64,000 bases of DNA from Epiperipatus broadwayi (taxonomy: Eukaryota; Onychophora; Udeonychophora; Euonychophora; Peripatidae), in assembly GCA_028023455.1 (NCBI GenBank), contig JAQFVV010006837.1, forward strand, positions 1-64,000. The letters run 5' to 3'. Made by a program: the position numbers and the translations under genes. This document shows positions 1-13,384 of this stretch, in pieces (within the stretch, counting starts at the first letter, position 1; the number at the start of each line of letters is the position of its first letter). The notes below the pieces were generated by a model that worked only from the letters and a program-made list of their open reading frames with translations, was not told the origin of the DNA and made no database searches.

Positions 1-2160
1 AGGTTTCATTTCTTATATAGGTACACAATTTGAGGGAAATCAATTTGATAGATATGTTAATATTCTAAAATATATATTAAACAATCAATCAAACAAACAA
101 ATAGTTTCTAAGTTAAATAAAAACATTTAAAAACTGTAGTCACCTCATTAACTGAAAATGTCAATTATACTAGTTAATGTTTCACTATTTATTTTGTCTC
201 ATTGAAAGCTATTATAACACTTACTTTGCAGAGAACTTATATAGAAAATAAATCTTATCAGTATTATCTAACATTATATAATTTCAGCATATATATAAAA
301 CAAACACAAAGTCTAAATAAAGCCACATAGAGAAAAATAACCTTTTATCTACATCACTTTATTTCTACTTTTGTTTTACAGGTAGCGGGACTGGAATAAT
401 ATAACATTAGATGATAATGATAAGATCTGTTTTCTATATTTGAATTTTTGTTAGTGATAAGCAACTGATTATATGTGACATAACTGTAATACATCTAGGC
501 TGGGTAAAAAATTTTCAGGTTGTAAACAGCTTTAAGATATTTGTTTCAGATAGTTTGTTCGTTGTTACCTTAGTTATGTATTTAAAATTGTTTGGTAAAT
601 TAATATCTACTTAACCTTAGCTACAGAAAAAAGAATTTATGGAAGAACCTCCCCCCCCCCTAAAACTCTTATTATCTAACCTTTGGCAAACCTGGTTAGT
701 AAAAATTTTTTGCATCATAGTTCTTCCTGGGAGAGCTGCCAAGGAGGCTTTTACTTTTCAGTGAATAATCTGAAGGCTATTTTAATATTTTGTTTGAAGA
801 AAAATAACCTTTAAATAATCAGATATTAAGATTTTTTTAAGTGAAACACTGAAGAAGAAGACAATACTATTGAAACTAAATAACATATAATGAATGAAAG
901 TTTATGGTCTTTCTCTGTCTAAGAATAGCCAGAAATTTATTTAAGAACTAATAATTGGAAAGTTAGAACTTTTGGCTACGAGTCTGATATCTGATGAGGA
1001 AAAATCATAAGAAGCCTTTGAAATCTTCAACTATGTGGAACCAAGTTACAGCTTTAATCAGATTCAAATTCAAGAGCATGAAAATGGAAAATAAGTCAAC
1101 CAAAAGGCCATTCTACTCACATTTATGTACAAGTTAAAAATTTACATTGAAAAGGTATTATTTATATATGATGGTGAAAACTCTCAATGCTTAAAACCAA
1201 TAACATGCTTTCATATTGGGCCATTGTTCCAAATGGGAAGATTCAAAAATGGAAATCCTTAGCTCTCTTGAAGAATGAAAGTTTTTTCATGACAGATATA
1301 CAGAAGTCAATTTGATATCTTTTACATTGATTATGATGGTTCAGGAGGTTATAGAAAGTAATTCATGAGTTCTGTAAATTAATTTGATTGGTTATATAGA
1401 TAGAAGAATATGAGAGACTAAAGGCCTAGATTAATACTTATATCTAGATAAATCAACATTTATCACTTTGGATAACATACATTTATTGTTTCTTGTTATT
1501 TTTTTTAGAAGTTTACTTTGCCTTTTGTTTTTGATCAATTTTTTTATATTTGTTTTAAAAATTTGTTGATTTCTATATTATTTTTAATCGTATTACAATT
1601 TACGCGTTTATTTATTTTTTAAGTTTTGAAAATAAAAACATAATATAAAAACAAAAATAATGGTCTTATACCAATTGACAACGCATCCAATTGTTTATAT
1701 TAAAATAAAATTCTATAATAAACATTTTTGTTTTGTTTCTTAGTTGCAATGATTTTTAATTTTTCTTATAAGGTAATATAGTTTCTTACTGAATTAATTC
1801 ATTATGGCAGCACAAATACTTTATTTATGATACAAATTAATTTATCTATATAAAAATTGTGCATAAATATCACAATGATATAAATAAAAGATTCATACAA
1901 TATGATAAATACATTTATTTTCTACACTATGCAATTATAATGTATAGAACAAGACTTGAATGCCCTATTGTCACAATATAAAGGCATTAGAAAAGATTCA
2001 TTTAAGGATTCACCATAACATTTTTAAAATACAAAGACCTTAAAACCATTCAATATGTTCTTCAATTTGTGGAATGTGGTATTACAGAGTCCCCTAATGT
2101 AAAATCACATGTTCATTGGATTGTATGTACAAAATGAACGAACAGTGCAAGAACTCCTAA
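1..2160. other. AT-rich DNA, no supported gene
   Basis: No open frame of convincing coding character was found. A run of ten C residues lies at 651-660. A short in-frame stretch of about 39 codons near 1140-1260 on the plus strand reads like decayed coding sequence but has no family I recognise. The rest is low-complexity A/T-rich sequence. Confidence 0.6.
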
Positions 2161-2164
2161 AATG

Positions 2165-2384
2165 GTATTTTATGGTGAATTGAGTATGGTTTTCATGTGT
2201 GATAAAAACTCACCTCCATTATAAAAGTTATATCAAAGACATTCTAAAGAAGTATACTATTGATTGTTTCCATTGGGATTGGGAAGATATGGCAAAGAAT
2301 AGAATATATTGGAGAGTTACAATTATACATGATATTGAAGTATTTAAAAAAGAAAAGTTTTCTTCTAAAAAAATTAAAAGATAG
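2165..2384 (+). pseudogene. LINE ORF2 C-terminal tail fragment
   Basis: Two adjacent plus-strand frames together resemble the C-terminal tail found after the reverse transcriptase in many animal LINE ORFs. The first reads FYGELS from 2168. After a frameshift comes a run with HYKSYIKDILKKY and then a WEDMAKNRIYWR block followed by a Lys/Glu-rich end and a stop at 2384. The family pattern is a basic segment, an RYKD-like motif, then WEDLAxDRxxWR, which this matches in order and spacing. Nothing upstream reads as reverse transcriptase, so this is a 5'-truncated, frameshifted remnant. The identification rests on motif memory only. Confidence 0.5.
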
Positions 2385-2544
2385 TATTGCAAAATATAAA
2401 ATAAGCAAAAAAAAAAACTAACTAGCATATTCTTCATATGAATATATTTGTGATTCACAGAATTGTATAGTTTTTTTTCTCTTTTTTGGGAATTGGATGA
2501 CCACGTTTATTTATTAAACCACTAAACATCATATAATCACATGA

Positions 2545-2705
2545 TATTAATTTATGATAACCAACCATTATCAATTCACTGCAGGATGAAAATTTCTCCA
2601 AGTTCAATCCACTTTCTCTGACATCTACCATCTCTCTTCTCCACCCAGCACACTTCCTTATTTCATCCACCCTCTACATGTGATGTCTTTCTACATCTTT
2701 TAAAA
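2545..2705 (-). pseudogene. RTE-type LINE 3' end, truncated
   Basis: On the minus strand one frame reads VDEIRKCAGWRRE and, after a frameshift, another reads RCQRKWIELGEIFILQ. This is the same order as the C-terminus of the much longer RTE-type element at 51.7-54.6 kb in this window (WIDEIMKYARVMSRREARDQ, then RRWIELEETFILQ). The two loci therefore carry copies of one family or close relatives. Here only the last ~50 codons survive and the reading frame is broken. It lies about 160 bp downstream of an oppositely oriented LINE fragment. Confidence 0.65.
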
Positions 2706-3585
2706 TCTATATTAGCTAATTGCATAATTATATTACATTATATATAGTATATAATTATATTATATAATTAGCTACTGTATGTATATGAGAAATCAGTGAA
2801 GAAACTGGGTATACTAATTACCATGTAGATCTGATATTTTAAATTAGAGATGGTAGATATGATGCATGTAGAATTCCAATTCAGAGCACATTAAATTCTT
2901 TTCAAGAGGGATAGGATTTTCCTCTTACATAGCTGAACCATGGCTAACTATTCAATACTGATCAGAGAATGGCAATATAGTTATCCTTAGCTAAAAATAA
3001 AAGAAGAATGGAAAAATATTCAAACCTTCAATACCCAGAAAAAGGCACAGTAAGTATCTCCTTTTCTTTTTTGTTTTTTTATAAGGTGCTATTGAAGAGA
3101 TCGTTAACTTGAAGTGCGCTATTTATTGAAAAGGCTGTTTTATCAGTAAACAAAAATTAATTTACATCAAACAAATTATTTATTTATAGATAAATTGAAG
3201 ATTACAATTTATTATTTTCAAGTTATTTGTATACATGATCTTTATAGTGTAATGCAGATTTGAAAATAATAATCTCAAAACTAGGAATGTCTTGAACATT
3301 CTCAAACTAATATATATATATACATATCTCATCTAATCAATTTAGTGCTTAAATATCACTAGATTTTCCGAACAATGGATCAGAAGGTTATTTTTTTCTA
3401 TACATATATATGCAAGTTATGAATTATAAACAAAGAAAATAAATATCGCCCGCCCGAACATTCTCTATTTAAATGTTGATGTTTAACAAACTAGAACTGA
3501 TTTTTTTTAATAACTCCACAGATATTAGATATGAACTTAGTTGCAGTCAAGTATGAAAATGCCAACTCGAGTAAAACATAATGGG

Positions 3586-3840
3586 AACTAAAAAAAAAAT
3601 ATAATTGTGTTATGTTATCGATTTTTTAAAAACTTTTACACTTCTCTAAAGCATATATATATATATATATATATACTTAAATACAAGTACATTGTCTATA
3701 CTGAACTTAATTTAATGGTAACTAAAAAAATATATAATTGTGTTATGTTATTGATTTTTTAAAAACTTTCACACTTCTCTAAAGCAAATACAAATATATA
3801 ATACTTAAATACAAGTATATTGTCTGTACTGCACTTAATG
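3586..3840. repeat. Tandem duplication, period 134 bp
   Basis: Two head-to-tail copies, 3586-3719 and 3720-3840, share the order aactaaaa, tataattgtgttatgttat, cgattttttaaaaactttyac, acttctctaaagca and cttaaatacaagta, then a ttgtctrtactg block. The first copy carries an (AT)n expansion (about 3653-3675) that the second lacks. A piece of the unit (cttaaatacaagtatattg) recurs in inverted orientation at about 4238-4260, the axis of the adjacent foldback, so the two structures are probably related. Confidence 0.8.
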
Positions 3841-4647
3841 TAATTAGAGAGGATATGAACTCAGAATTTCACAAACTCCCTACAGCTATCAACTCCAACT
3901 TATACATCAATACACAGTGATAAATAATCTGCAATATACATATTTCATGCTGAACTAGCATTCATCAGTTGATCCAGATCATCATCTCCCACACATATAA
4001 ATAATCAGTTCTCACTTTATATTAAGATAGCAAATCTTTAAGCTTACATGGACAGGCTGCAATCTTCTCCACTCTCCAACTCTTCAGTCATCCATATCAT
4101 TGAAAGTCTGATGATGCAGTGCTCAATGCCCTTATTCATGCCAACATTATTGTCATAAACCATGTTGACTTTAAAACACTTTGACCCTACATGTATAGGC
4201 CCTTATTATTTCCATTTAAATCCATTAAGCTCCAGTATAGACAATATACTTGTATTTAAGTATTACATATTAAGGTTCTGAAGATCAAAGTCACTTACAT
4301 TCAACATGGGTATGACAATAATGTTGGTATCAACAAGTGCTTTGAGTATTCCATCATCAGATTTTCAATGATATGAATAGTTGGATAGTTGAGGGGTGGA
4401 GAAGATTGAAGTCTTTCCATTTAAGCTTAAAGATTTGCTATCTTAATATAAACTGAGAACTGATTATATATGTGTCTGGGAGACAGTAATCTGAGCCAAC
4501 TGATGGGTGCTGGTTCAGTGTGAAATATATATATTGGAGATCATTTATTTCTTTCACATTAAGTGGTGATGTATATTGATTGTATAAGATGGAGTGAATA
4601 GCTATAGAGAGCTTGAAAGTCTGAGTTCAAATCCCTGCTAATACATA
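3840..4647. mobile_element. Foldback element (family FB1, tRNA-like box)
   Basis: The left arm (3840-4240) and right arm (4245-4647) are imperfect inverted copies around an axis near 4242. For example, gaactcag at 3857 pairs with ctgagttc at 4621. The same module occurs once at 7461-7870 and as an inverted pair at 28.9-29.35 kb, so this is a dispersed family. On the strand where the module ends in gagttcaaatccctgc there is a recognisable pol III B-box-like sequence, suggesting tRNA ancestry. Both arms also hold a CTGATGA motif (4108-4114 plus; 4354-4360 minus). No coding frame is present. Confidence 0.75.
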
Positions 4648-4649
4648 TT

Positions 4650-7440
4650 GTAACCATCACGGGGGTCGGTTATAAAAAAAAATGACATTTTATAATAGTT
4701 TAATCATTGGTTAATGGTATTATAAATTAAGCTCATTTCATTTTTATCCTTTTTATTTATTTTTTGTTTGTAAAAGAATTATTTATTCTTATTTATATTT
4801 ATTATCTCACTATCAGATAACAACTGTTATTATTCACTGATTATTTCTTTAAAACATTATTTTATATTCATTTGCAAGTTTATAACAGCTTTGACATAGT
4901 GATTGCACACTCAAGCAGAGATGTAAAATATCATTGATAGATTAACTATCAATGATTCCTATGACCAAATTGAGGCTGGATGAATGCATAGCCCTAACCA
5001 TTTTTCCTGATCCTAGCACTCCTCCATAACTTCTGGGACAGTGGCAATCCTCCAAAGTGATTTATTTTGAGATGAATCTCAGGCTCATCCAGCCATATAA
5101 ACTTTATATAACCGACATGCCCAGATGAAAGGCAAACAAATCCAGCATTTGAAAACTTGCTCAGACTAGCCCCAACATTTTGAACAGGGGACTCGTTGCA
5201 TTAATAAAAAGCACATCTCAACAATCATATAATCATGGTGATGCAGGTAAAGGAAAGAAAGCAGACCAGGTAATAATTAGTAAATGCTTTTTACTCCTAC
5301 ACACACACACACACCAATAGGTTAATCCTTCAATGATGCATATATATTCAATACATATTCCTACAATAATTATTAAACACTAAATATCATTTTATAACAT
5401 TAATAGTCCCCTCTTATAAGAGTCCATTTTCTCTTAATAATGTCTAGACATTAATCAACAACTTTAGCATATTTATATTTACCTAGGTTTTCTTTAAAGG
5501 AAAATGACACCATCTATTTTGATAACTTGAAAAGTTCTCAATCCATGGTTCATGATCCTTCTAGTTTCAAATGCTCCTGATGTTTCTCATAGCTGGACAT
5601 TCAGTCAACAGCAATAATTTTCTTCCATGCTTCTAGTCAACAACAGGAGTATGCAGCAGTCTTTACTATGAGTGAGGCATTGGTAGCAGAAGAAATTGAT
5701 GGTTCTGGGGTCCAGGATATGAAGCCCAGATAGACACTCTTGAAGTTCTCTTAGTAACAAATGTTGCTGTTTTTCCAGCTTGTAACTTTTATTTTTTGTA
5801 TGCAATTAGAAAAAACTGATATAATGGCTATAACAGCTATCTTATGATATCTTATTTATAACTCCATCTATCTATGTATCTATCTCCTAACCATCAAGCT
5901 GCCATTTTTATACCTTCTCCCATTGTTCACTTAATCAATTTTTTGGTTTTAGTTTTAATTAAAATTATTAATCTAATCTTTTCTTAGATTAATATACTAT
6001 CTTATCAGCCTGCATTTTTGCTGATGAGATAGATTACAAAGATTACTTTTGTTAGCCCATTTATTGTTTATTTAAATTTCATTTCTATTTCCATTATATG
6101 TCATCATTTATTTCTTCAATTATAAAAAGAAGAGAACAGGTTCTCAATCTTGATTTAAACCAGATTTCCTTTCCCCTCCCTTATCATTCACACACACACA
6201 CACAAACAAATCTATTTAAAGATCCGGTTGCTATTATTTTAATTATTTCTTAAAATTTATTTTCTTTAGCTACTTTTTTTTTTCAAATTATGAAACGTAC
6301 ATGTAATATATATATATGTTTTATATCATATATTTGTAAGCATTACAATATATAGAAAGTAATAAATACAATGTTTTGATTTTTTTTTTATGTGTTTAAT
6401 TTTATTGTTTTTACTTATATTTTAAGTATTTTTAACTTCTACTTTTCTTATTAAAAAAATAAAATATGTATATAAAAAAGTTTGGACTTAAGAACATATC
6501 AAAAACAGAAAATTAATTATCAAAATTTAAAAATAAAATTTTGCAACATTGTATTCAATTTAAAATGATACATTGAGTCTCATAGTTACATAGATAAAAA
6601 TGGCTTGCCTTCATTAATAAATTTCTTCTATCTTTGGATTAAAAATAAATCCTATGACTAAACACTTGCTTATCTTTTAAGACAGGCTTTAACTGAAAGT
6701 CATATAAGAAACAAAATTGAAAATTAAATTATTAAAGCTAGGACAATTTAAATAAAGTCACATATTAAAATGAATATTTTAATAGTACTTTTTTTTCTTT
6801 TTTTTAAAAAATACAAATTAATTTATCAAAAGTTAATGAATGAAATAAATCAAAGTAATGCTACAAAAAAATCAGAATATTTTAAAGCAATGCAAATTAA
6901 TATATGTTATTTATACTTTAATATTAAAATAGATGAGAAATGATATGTACCCTCAGGAATTACTTATTATGTGAATGTCACATTGAGTTTTATAAAAATT
7001 AATAAGCACAATGACAGTTCAAAATATATCCATAAGAGAGAAAAAAGAATGTTTGATTAAATCAAAAAATACCGATAAAAAATATATCTAAATACATAAG
7101 TAATATTAGCTTCTAGCTTTATGACTTTTTCGACTTCAAATACAAATATGCTTTTATAAATCATACATTTCAGAAATGTTTATTTGGTGAATTTATTTAT
7201 TTATTTTTTAAGCAAATAGTTAACATACAGTAATCAATCAAAATTATTAAAATGTTTAATTTGAGATATGATACATATTTTTAAAATATATATCAATTCA
7301 AACTGATTTATATATGTAAATATATAATAAAAATGTAAATCAATTTGAATTATAATCTTCATATATATAATAAATTATCTGGATAATATAGTGGATTTTG
7401 TATATATTGTATTATTTATAAGGTATTAGTAATTACTTAT
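4650..7440. other. AT-rich DNA with two unassigned denser tracts
   Basis: Most of this interval is low-complexity A/T. Two tracts have more balanced composition. At 4961-5225 the minus strand is open for about 66 codons with no Met start and no family I recognise. At 5520-5800 the minus strand has a 66-codon Cys-rich frame (5605-5805). Both look like decayed repeat sequence rather than host exons. Short (CA)n tracts lie near 5299 and 6189. Confidence 0.45.
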
Positions 7441-7460
7441 TAATACAACTTTATATACAA

Positions 7461-8075
7461 TAATACATTGTACAGGCTTAAACCTGCATTTATATATGTA
7501 ATATATGCAGGATTTGAACTCAGACTTTCACACGACCCACTACTCTCAATGCCATCTCATATTGCTGACCCACCTGATCACACACATGTTGAAAAGATAA
7601 ATAATCACCAATATACGTATCTCATGCTAAACCAGCAATCGTCAGTTGGTCCAGATTACTATCTCCACACATATATACAACCAGTGCCCAGCTTTATATT
7701 AAAATAGCCAATCTTCATACAATAATGGACAGGCTTCAAACTACTTCAACCCACAACTCTTTAGCCTTCCATTTCATTGAAAATCTGATGATGGAACGTT
7801 CAAAGCCCATGTTAGTGCCAAGGTTGTCATCCTATTCATGTTGACATATTAGTCATTCTGACCACTCATATGCAGGAGAATAATCCATTTATATGTACAT
7901 ATGCGAGGGATTGGCAGACCTTTTACACACTATTTACATAAATTAATACATTGTAAGGCTTAAACCTGAATTTATATATGTAATATATGCGGGATTCGAA
8001 CTCAGACTTTCACACGACCCACTACTCTCAGTGCCATCTCATATTGCTGACCCACCTAATCACACACATGTTGAA
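7461..8075 (+). mobile_element. FB1 family, one unit plus a partial tandem repeat
   Basis: A 132-bp sequence at 7461-7593 recurs at 7944-8075 in direct orientation with only a few differences. Both begin taatacattgtaaggct-like and end cacacacatgttgaa. The spacing gives a unit of about 483 bp followed by a truncated second unit. The first unit continues with the same blocks as the foldbacks at 3.84-4.65 kb and 28.9-29.35 kb. The reverse strand carries a B-box-like gagttcgaatcccgc at the left of each repeat. At 7785-7791 a CTGATGA is followed by a short self-complementary stretch and CAAAGC. The 79-codon plus-strand frame here is an accident of the repeat; the same peptide appears at 28.9 kb. 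Confidence 0.8.
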
Positions 8076-8079
8076 CGCT

Positions 8080-9100
8080 TATTTCAATCTGTTTTCAATT
8101 TTAAAAAAAGGAGATAAAAATTATTAAGAGGAAGGATACGTTATCAGTCAACTATTGTATCCTATATGCCTAATTTATAAATAACATTTAGAAATATTAA
8201 ATATTATTTTAAATTTTAATAATAACAAGTCACTAAACATTTGAATCAAATAAAGTTTATGCAAACCACATACTTATATTTTAAAACAAATTAAAATTAA
8301 ATATATGCTTATTACATTAATAGATAATTGTCGATTGTTAAATGTCAAAATTCAGTTGTCAGAAATTCCAATAGAGATCATTCGTTGAAAATTATTTGAA
8401 GATTATTATATACATAAGTTCGGTGAAGATTTAAATTGTAACTATTCTATAGTTTATTCATAAAAGAAATAGATGTTCCTTTTTAATCTTTGCATTTTTA
8501 TAGAATAAAAAAATAATAGAATGAAACACGAATAAAAAATTACCTTCATAATTCACTAACAACTATTACTAATATTTGTAAACTACATTATTTATCAGTA
8601 TTACTCCCCCCATTCTCCATTCATTTTCTTATACTTTACTGCATTCAATAACAACCCAGAAAACACTTTTTTGATGCCTCTCACCTCAATGGTCGTCTCT
8701 CAGCATCCAGTAACAATAGATAGCTTGATCGTGTAATTATTTTTCTATTCTTTAATTAAATACATAATAATTCTAATTTTCATTCTTCTCTTTTTATATT
8801 TATTTTTTTAAGTTTCTATTCACTGACTTACTCTCTTTATTTTATTTTTTTTTAGAATTAGAGAGGTTTTGAATGAATTCTAATAACGCATTCAGTACCA
8901 ATTTCACTTTGCCTCACTTCCCATTTCAGAATATCCAAACAACTGTTAACATTTATACAATAAAATATGAATACTAAAACTAATCTGAGATCACTACAAT
9001 TTATTAACTTTACAATATTTCAGATATTTCAAAAATTATTATAAAAAATTAAAAATATATATATAAATACATACACCCATAGACAGATACATAAATACTT
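8080..9100. other. AT-rich DNA, nothing recognised
   Basis: I see no coding frame, repeat copy or structured element here beyond short homopolymer runs. Confidence 0.55.
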
Positions 9101-9102
9101 CA

Positions 9103-9192
9103 TGATGCAGTGGTTCGCGTTTTCGCTTGCCATAATCAAGAACATGGTTTTTAAATCTTGACCGGATGAAATTTGGATCTTTTTTTTTTTTT
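9103..9192 (+). repeat. tRNA-derived SINE-like element
   Basis: The sequence gatgcagtggttcgcg matches the form of a pol III A box region (GCAGTGGTTCGCG). About 40 bp further on, ggtttttaaatcttgacc looks like a decayed B box (GGTTCGAATCCCG). A run of twelve or more T follows at 9180-9192. No proper acceptor stem pairing can be drawn, so this is a SINE or tRNA pseudogene rather than a tRNA gene. Confidence 0.5.
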
Positions 9193-9447
9193 ACATTATA
9201 ACATACAAATAATCTTTCCAGTAATTAATCTATAGCTAACCCAAATTTTAAAATTAAAAAATAAGTATTTAGCAAACCCTATATAAGGAACAATTTCTCT
9301 TTCGACTTTTTCTTTTGAAGAGCCATTGGAAAAAAAGTTTGCCTGTGTAGTAAGGTTACTTTTTCACACGTTTTGAAATATACCAATATATAACAAAATT
9401 TAAAACATATATATAATTTTATACTAAAAATGTAATGATTAACTATA

Positions 9448-9534
<87 letters not shown>

Positions 9535-9536
9535 AT

Positions 9537-9593
<57 letters not shown>
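9448..9593. repeat. Palindromic (ATT)n-(AAT)n microsatellite
   Basis: An (ATT)n run of about 85 bp switches through tataattata (9531-9540) to an (AAT)n run of about 55 bp, so the tract is its own reverse complement around 9536. The 138-codon poly-isoleucine frame on the minus strand is an artefact of this repeat. Confidence 0.95.
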
Positions 9594-9599
9594 TTGAAA

Positions 9600-12310
9600 T
9601 AGATAATAAAGTATAAAAAATAAATCGGCAAAAAATGTATATCTAAATAAAAATTTAAAAAACCTATCTCCGAAAATAAAGCCTTTTTCCTTCATTGACT
9701 TTTGCTAGTTCATAATAATAATATTAATTTCCTAGGTTTCTTCACATACCATATTAATGCACCAGGCAACAAACAGAAAATTAGGTTTTTGTTAATTTTA
9801 TTTTTGATGGAAAATAATTTTTCGATTTAACTGTCTCCTCTATTTTAAAAATTTAATAAAATTAACTCTTCCCCAGTTTTATGTGTATAAAACAAACAGT
9901 TTATTACACGGACTTTAAAAAGTTGAATTTCAGAAAATAATGTTAAAAATAATAATAAAAAACAACTATTCAATATTAATTAGTCTTTAATTTTGTTTGT
10001 TTTTAATCAATATTCAAATAGATGATTACATTTCTTTGAATGCAATTACTGTAAAAAAACTAATGCATTAGCATCAAATTATATGAATAAGAAAATAAAA
10101 ATAAATGAATACTCGTTAATCACTCTGATAATATAGGTAATTAAAAAGCAATATTGCTCAATAAAATGAAAACTAAAAAAATACAGTACTTTATTTTCAC
10201 TGACAGCTGACAATCTTTTGAGTAAATTTTAAACAGAAATTTAACATCATCTTTATACACATAATAATTTCCAGAAGCAATTATTATCAGATTTTTTTTT
10301 TCTTTTTAAAAAATGTTCTATTTAAAACATAAATTGATTTTTTCCCCCTCATAAAAGCTTAACTCAAAAAATGAAATGGTGATAATAAAGATAAAAAAAT
10401 ATTCAAATCTATTATTAGATATGGATGTATTTATCTTTGAGACTGCTGTTATTTTAAATACACTCTAAAATAATAAAAAAAAATCTTTTTAAAATGTGTG
10501 AATCATATATATATATATACTAATTTCCCAATCCAAAACAGGTTTGCCAACTCCAAAAAATTTTAAGAATAGAGATCAATATTAGCATTATTTCATCAAT
10601 CTATGTTTTCTAATACTATTTCTCCTTCTGCTACATCACATACAAAGAAAACCAATAATAGTGAATTCAAAACACAATAAAAAAAAAACAACTAAGAGTT
10701 CTATGGATAACACAATTATATTCGATTAACATTATATACATATATAAAGACATAATTAAATTAATTTTTTTATTTTATAAAAAACAAACAAACATCAAAC
10801 AAGAGAAAATACTCGTATTGATAGACTACTTTTATGTTAACTTTAAGAAAAAAGAAATTTATTAAATCAAAGATGCGCATTCTCTAAATCTTTTATTTCT
10901 AGGGGGGGAGGGAAGTAAAAATGCAAAATACTAAAACACAATTTTTGTTCAATAGAAATCAAAGTAAATACTTATATGACTTTATCCATTCAAATAATTA
11001 TAAATAATAATAACAAATACTTTTTATAATGAAAGGAATACAAATTTTAATAATATAGATATATAAGTAGCCTTTAAATACCCCATTCCTGAGCAGAATT
11101 TCTTCAATATTCATCACTCAAAGATGAATAAGGAAAGAGAAAGTATCATTTATCAGGCTTGCCAACAGTTTTCAACAGTTTTCTACCTAACTAAGAATAT
11201 CGAGATACCCATTTGCTAACCAATTTTGGATGGTTACTATAGGCTAGCAATTTGAGGGGAAAAATATGATAACAGATTGACAAACTTTCCAAGTTTTACC
11301 TATCCAGATATGAATTCAAATTGTGATCAAATAAGGCATATGAGCAAATTACTGTGCAATAAATCTTTTTCCAATTGTGTCAAATATAACATGATAAATT
11401 ACAAGCAGGTATTATTATTCAAAAACATCTACTTTGGATGTGGGTTGTGCATATATGTAAACATAAACTAATAAAAATGTTACATTATATGGATTCATTT
11501 GTGTACGATTCATAGTGCAAATGTACTGATATTTTGGCAAAGTAATATACCATTATTATCTGTATTCCATACAAATCTTCATTTTGAGACAAACTAATAA
11601 ATAAACTACAACAATTTGGGGTCTAACAAATAGCAAAATTGTTCAAATTTATTACCATAATTATGAGTAATTGTTTACATGCTGTTGTAGAATATATTTG
11701 TATGTATATTGTTATGGGTAACCCTACTATACGAATGATCAAAATCCAACATCAGAGAGTGCCTTCAGACTTATAATCTAGATTCATCTCAAGAGATATA
11801 CTAAGTTTTACTGCTGAAGATCTTAAACTATGGAACCCACACATTCACATATTGTTACTAATAGATACCTTAATGCATCTATGTCATGAAGCATCAATTT
11901 TCAAAAGCCAGCAATACTAAACAAACATTAGAGATTGATTGAACAAATAAAAAAAAAAACAAATTTATTAACAGTTCAGTTATAATACATAAATTTGAAT
12001 TTCCTTTTTATTTTGTCTATTTCATTTGACATTGGGTAGCTCTTTGCATATTAACAACAATAAAATCTTATGTTATTAAGTCAGTACCATCTCTGAAGAC
12101 TATTACCTAATAATTATATTATTTATCTGATTCTGTTAGCTATATGCAAGCTATGGAAAAATGTGGTCATTTATGCTGTTCACTCTTAACTTTAAATAAT
12201 AGGCAATAATAAAAACAGACCAATGTAAATTCAAACATTCACACTATGCAGACAATTACAGCATCAATCTTCTATAATATGTATTCGATTGTACACTACA
12301 TTTAAAGTAT
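9600..12310. other. AT-rich DNA, no supported gene
   Basis: No recognisable coding or repeat family. A small G-rich tract (gggggggaggg) lies near 10902-10913 and an (AT)n run near 10507-10520. The 64-codon plus-strand frame at 11277-11471 resembles nothing I know and has the composition of its surroundings. Confidence 0.5.
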
Positions 12311-12324
12311 AACAGCAAAATAGA

Positions 12325-12515
12325 CCCCTTAGAACTCAGAGTAAAATCAAAATTATCACATGTCTGATTATATATAAAATTAAAATTCAAACATGAAAAG
12401 AATATGTTCATGGCAAAAAATGTCTCCAAACTTGGAGTAAAATCAAAATCATCCACAAGTGCTTACATATAAAGTCAAACTGACTCATGGATATTATGTA
12501 TCATGGCAAGATAAA
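12325..12515. repeat. Diverged tandem duplication, period ~96 bp
   Basis: The motif gagtaaaatcaaaa occurs at 12339 and again at 12435, followed in both by at-atc-acaagt/catgt blocks, an ata-tata-a-a-t stretch and a tatgt-catggcaa end. Similarity is partial, so this looks like an old duplication. The minus-strand 66-codon frame across it shows the same duplication as two DxFDFT peptides, but nothing suggests it is a real protein. Confidence 0.45.
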
Positions 12516-12519
12516 TAAA

Positions 12520-13375
12520 TGGAACCTTCTTAAAAGTTGTAATTAAAATAAAATCAATTTACTAACTTACCTATTTGTATAGGCACACATTGCTGTTAGG
12601 CTCAAATATATTTTCATTAATTTCTAAATACATTATTCAAATGATTTTCAATAGTTTTAGAAAGATAAATTTTGGTCAACTAAATCCTAACTCATTAAAA
12701 CTAACTCTTTCTTATATATACATTAAAAACAAATTAATTCATTAGGAGTAAGATTGATTTAACATTTACTTAAACTAAATCTTGATTATTTAAAATTACC
12801 ATTGTTATTTAAAACTCTAGAGAAAAAGTCATGGAAATAAAAGTGAATTCATTTAACTTTTATTTTAACAATAATTAAACTCCTTATAACTTTCTTCTCA
12901 TTACTGTTTAATAACACATTCACATTTTATCACTCTTAAATATTTAGGGGAATATATATGTCAAATTTTATACTAAACCAAGAAAATATTATAAAATATA
13001 AATAAAATGCAAAGAGTTGACATTAAAAAAATGATAAAATAAATATTCAAAATGCATAAATCAAATTACAAATTAACTAATACAGGTAATTATAACAGAC
13101 TCATGGTAACTGCAATCACATTAGGTTTATTAAACTGTTATTGTTCATAAACTAAGTAAAACTGTTACTGTAAGTCCATAGACAGCTAAAAAGATATTAT
13201 TTTAAATAATAGATTAAATTTAAAATCTTTTTTTTCCTTTGGAAAAAAAAAAGCATTATTATATTTACACTAAAAAAAGACTTTGTAATACAAACAATAT
13301 ACATATAATTTTGAGTTGGTTTTGCAATCATGGAAAGATATATTTGAAGAAATTATAAAAAAAACTTTCTTAATA
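12520..13375. other. AT-rich DNA, nothing recognised
   Basis: No open frame, repeat copy or element boundary was recognised in this interval. Confidence 0.55.
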
Positions 13376-13384
13376 TGTTACATT

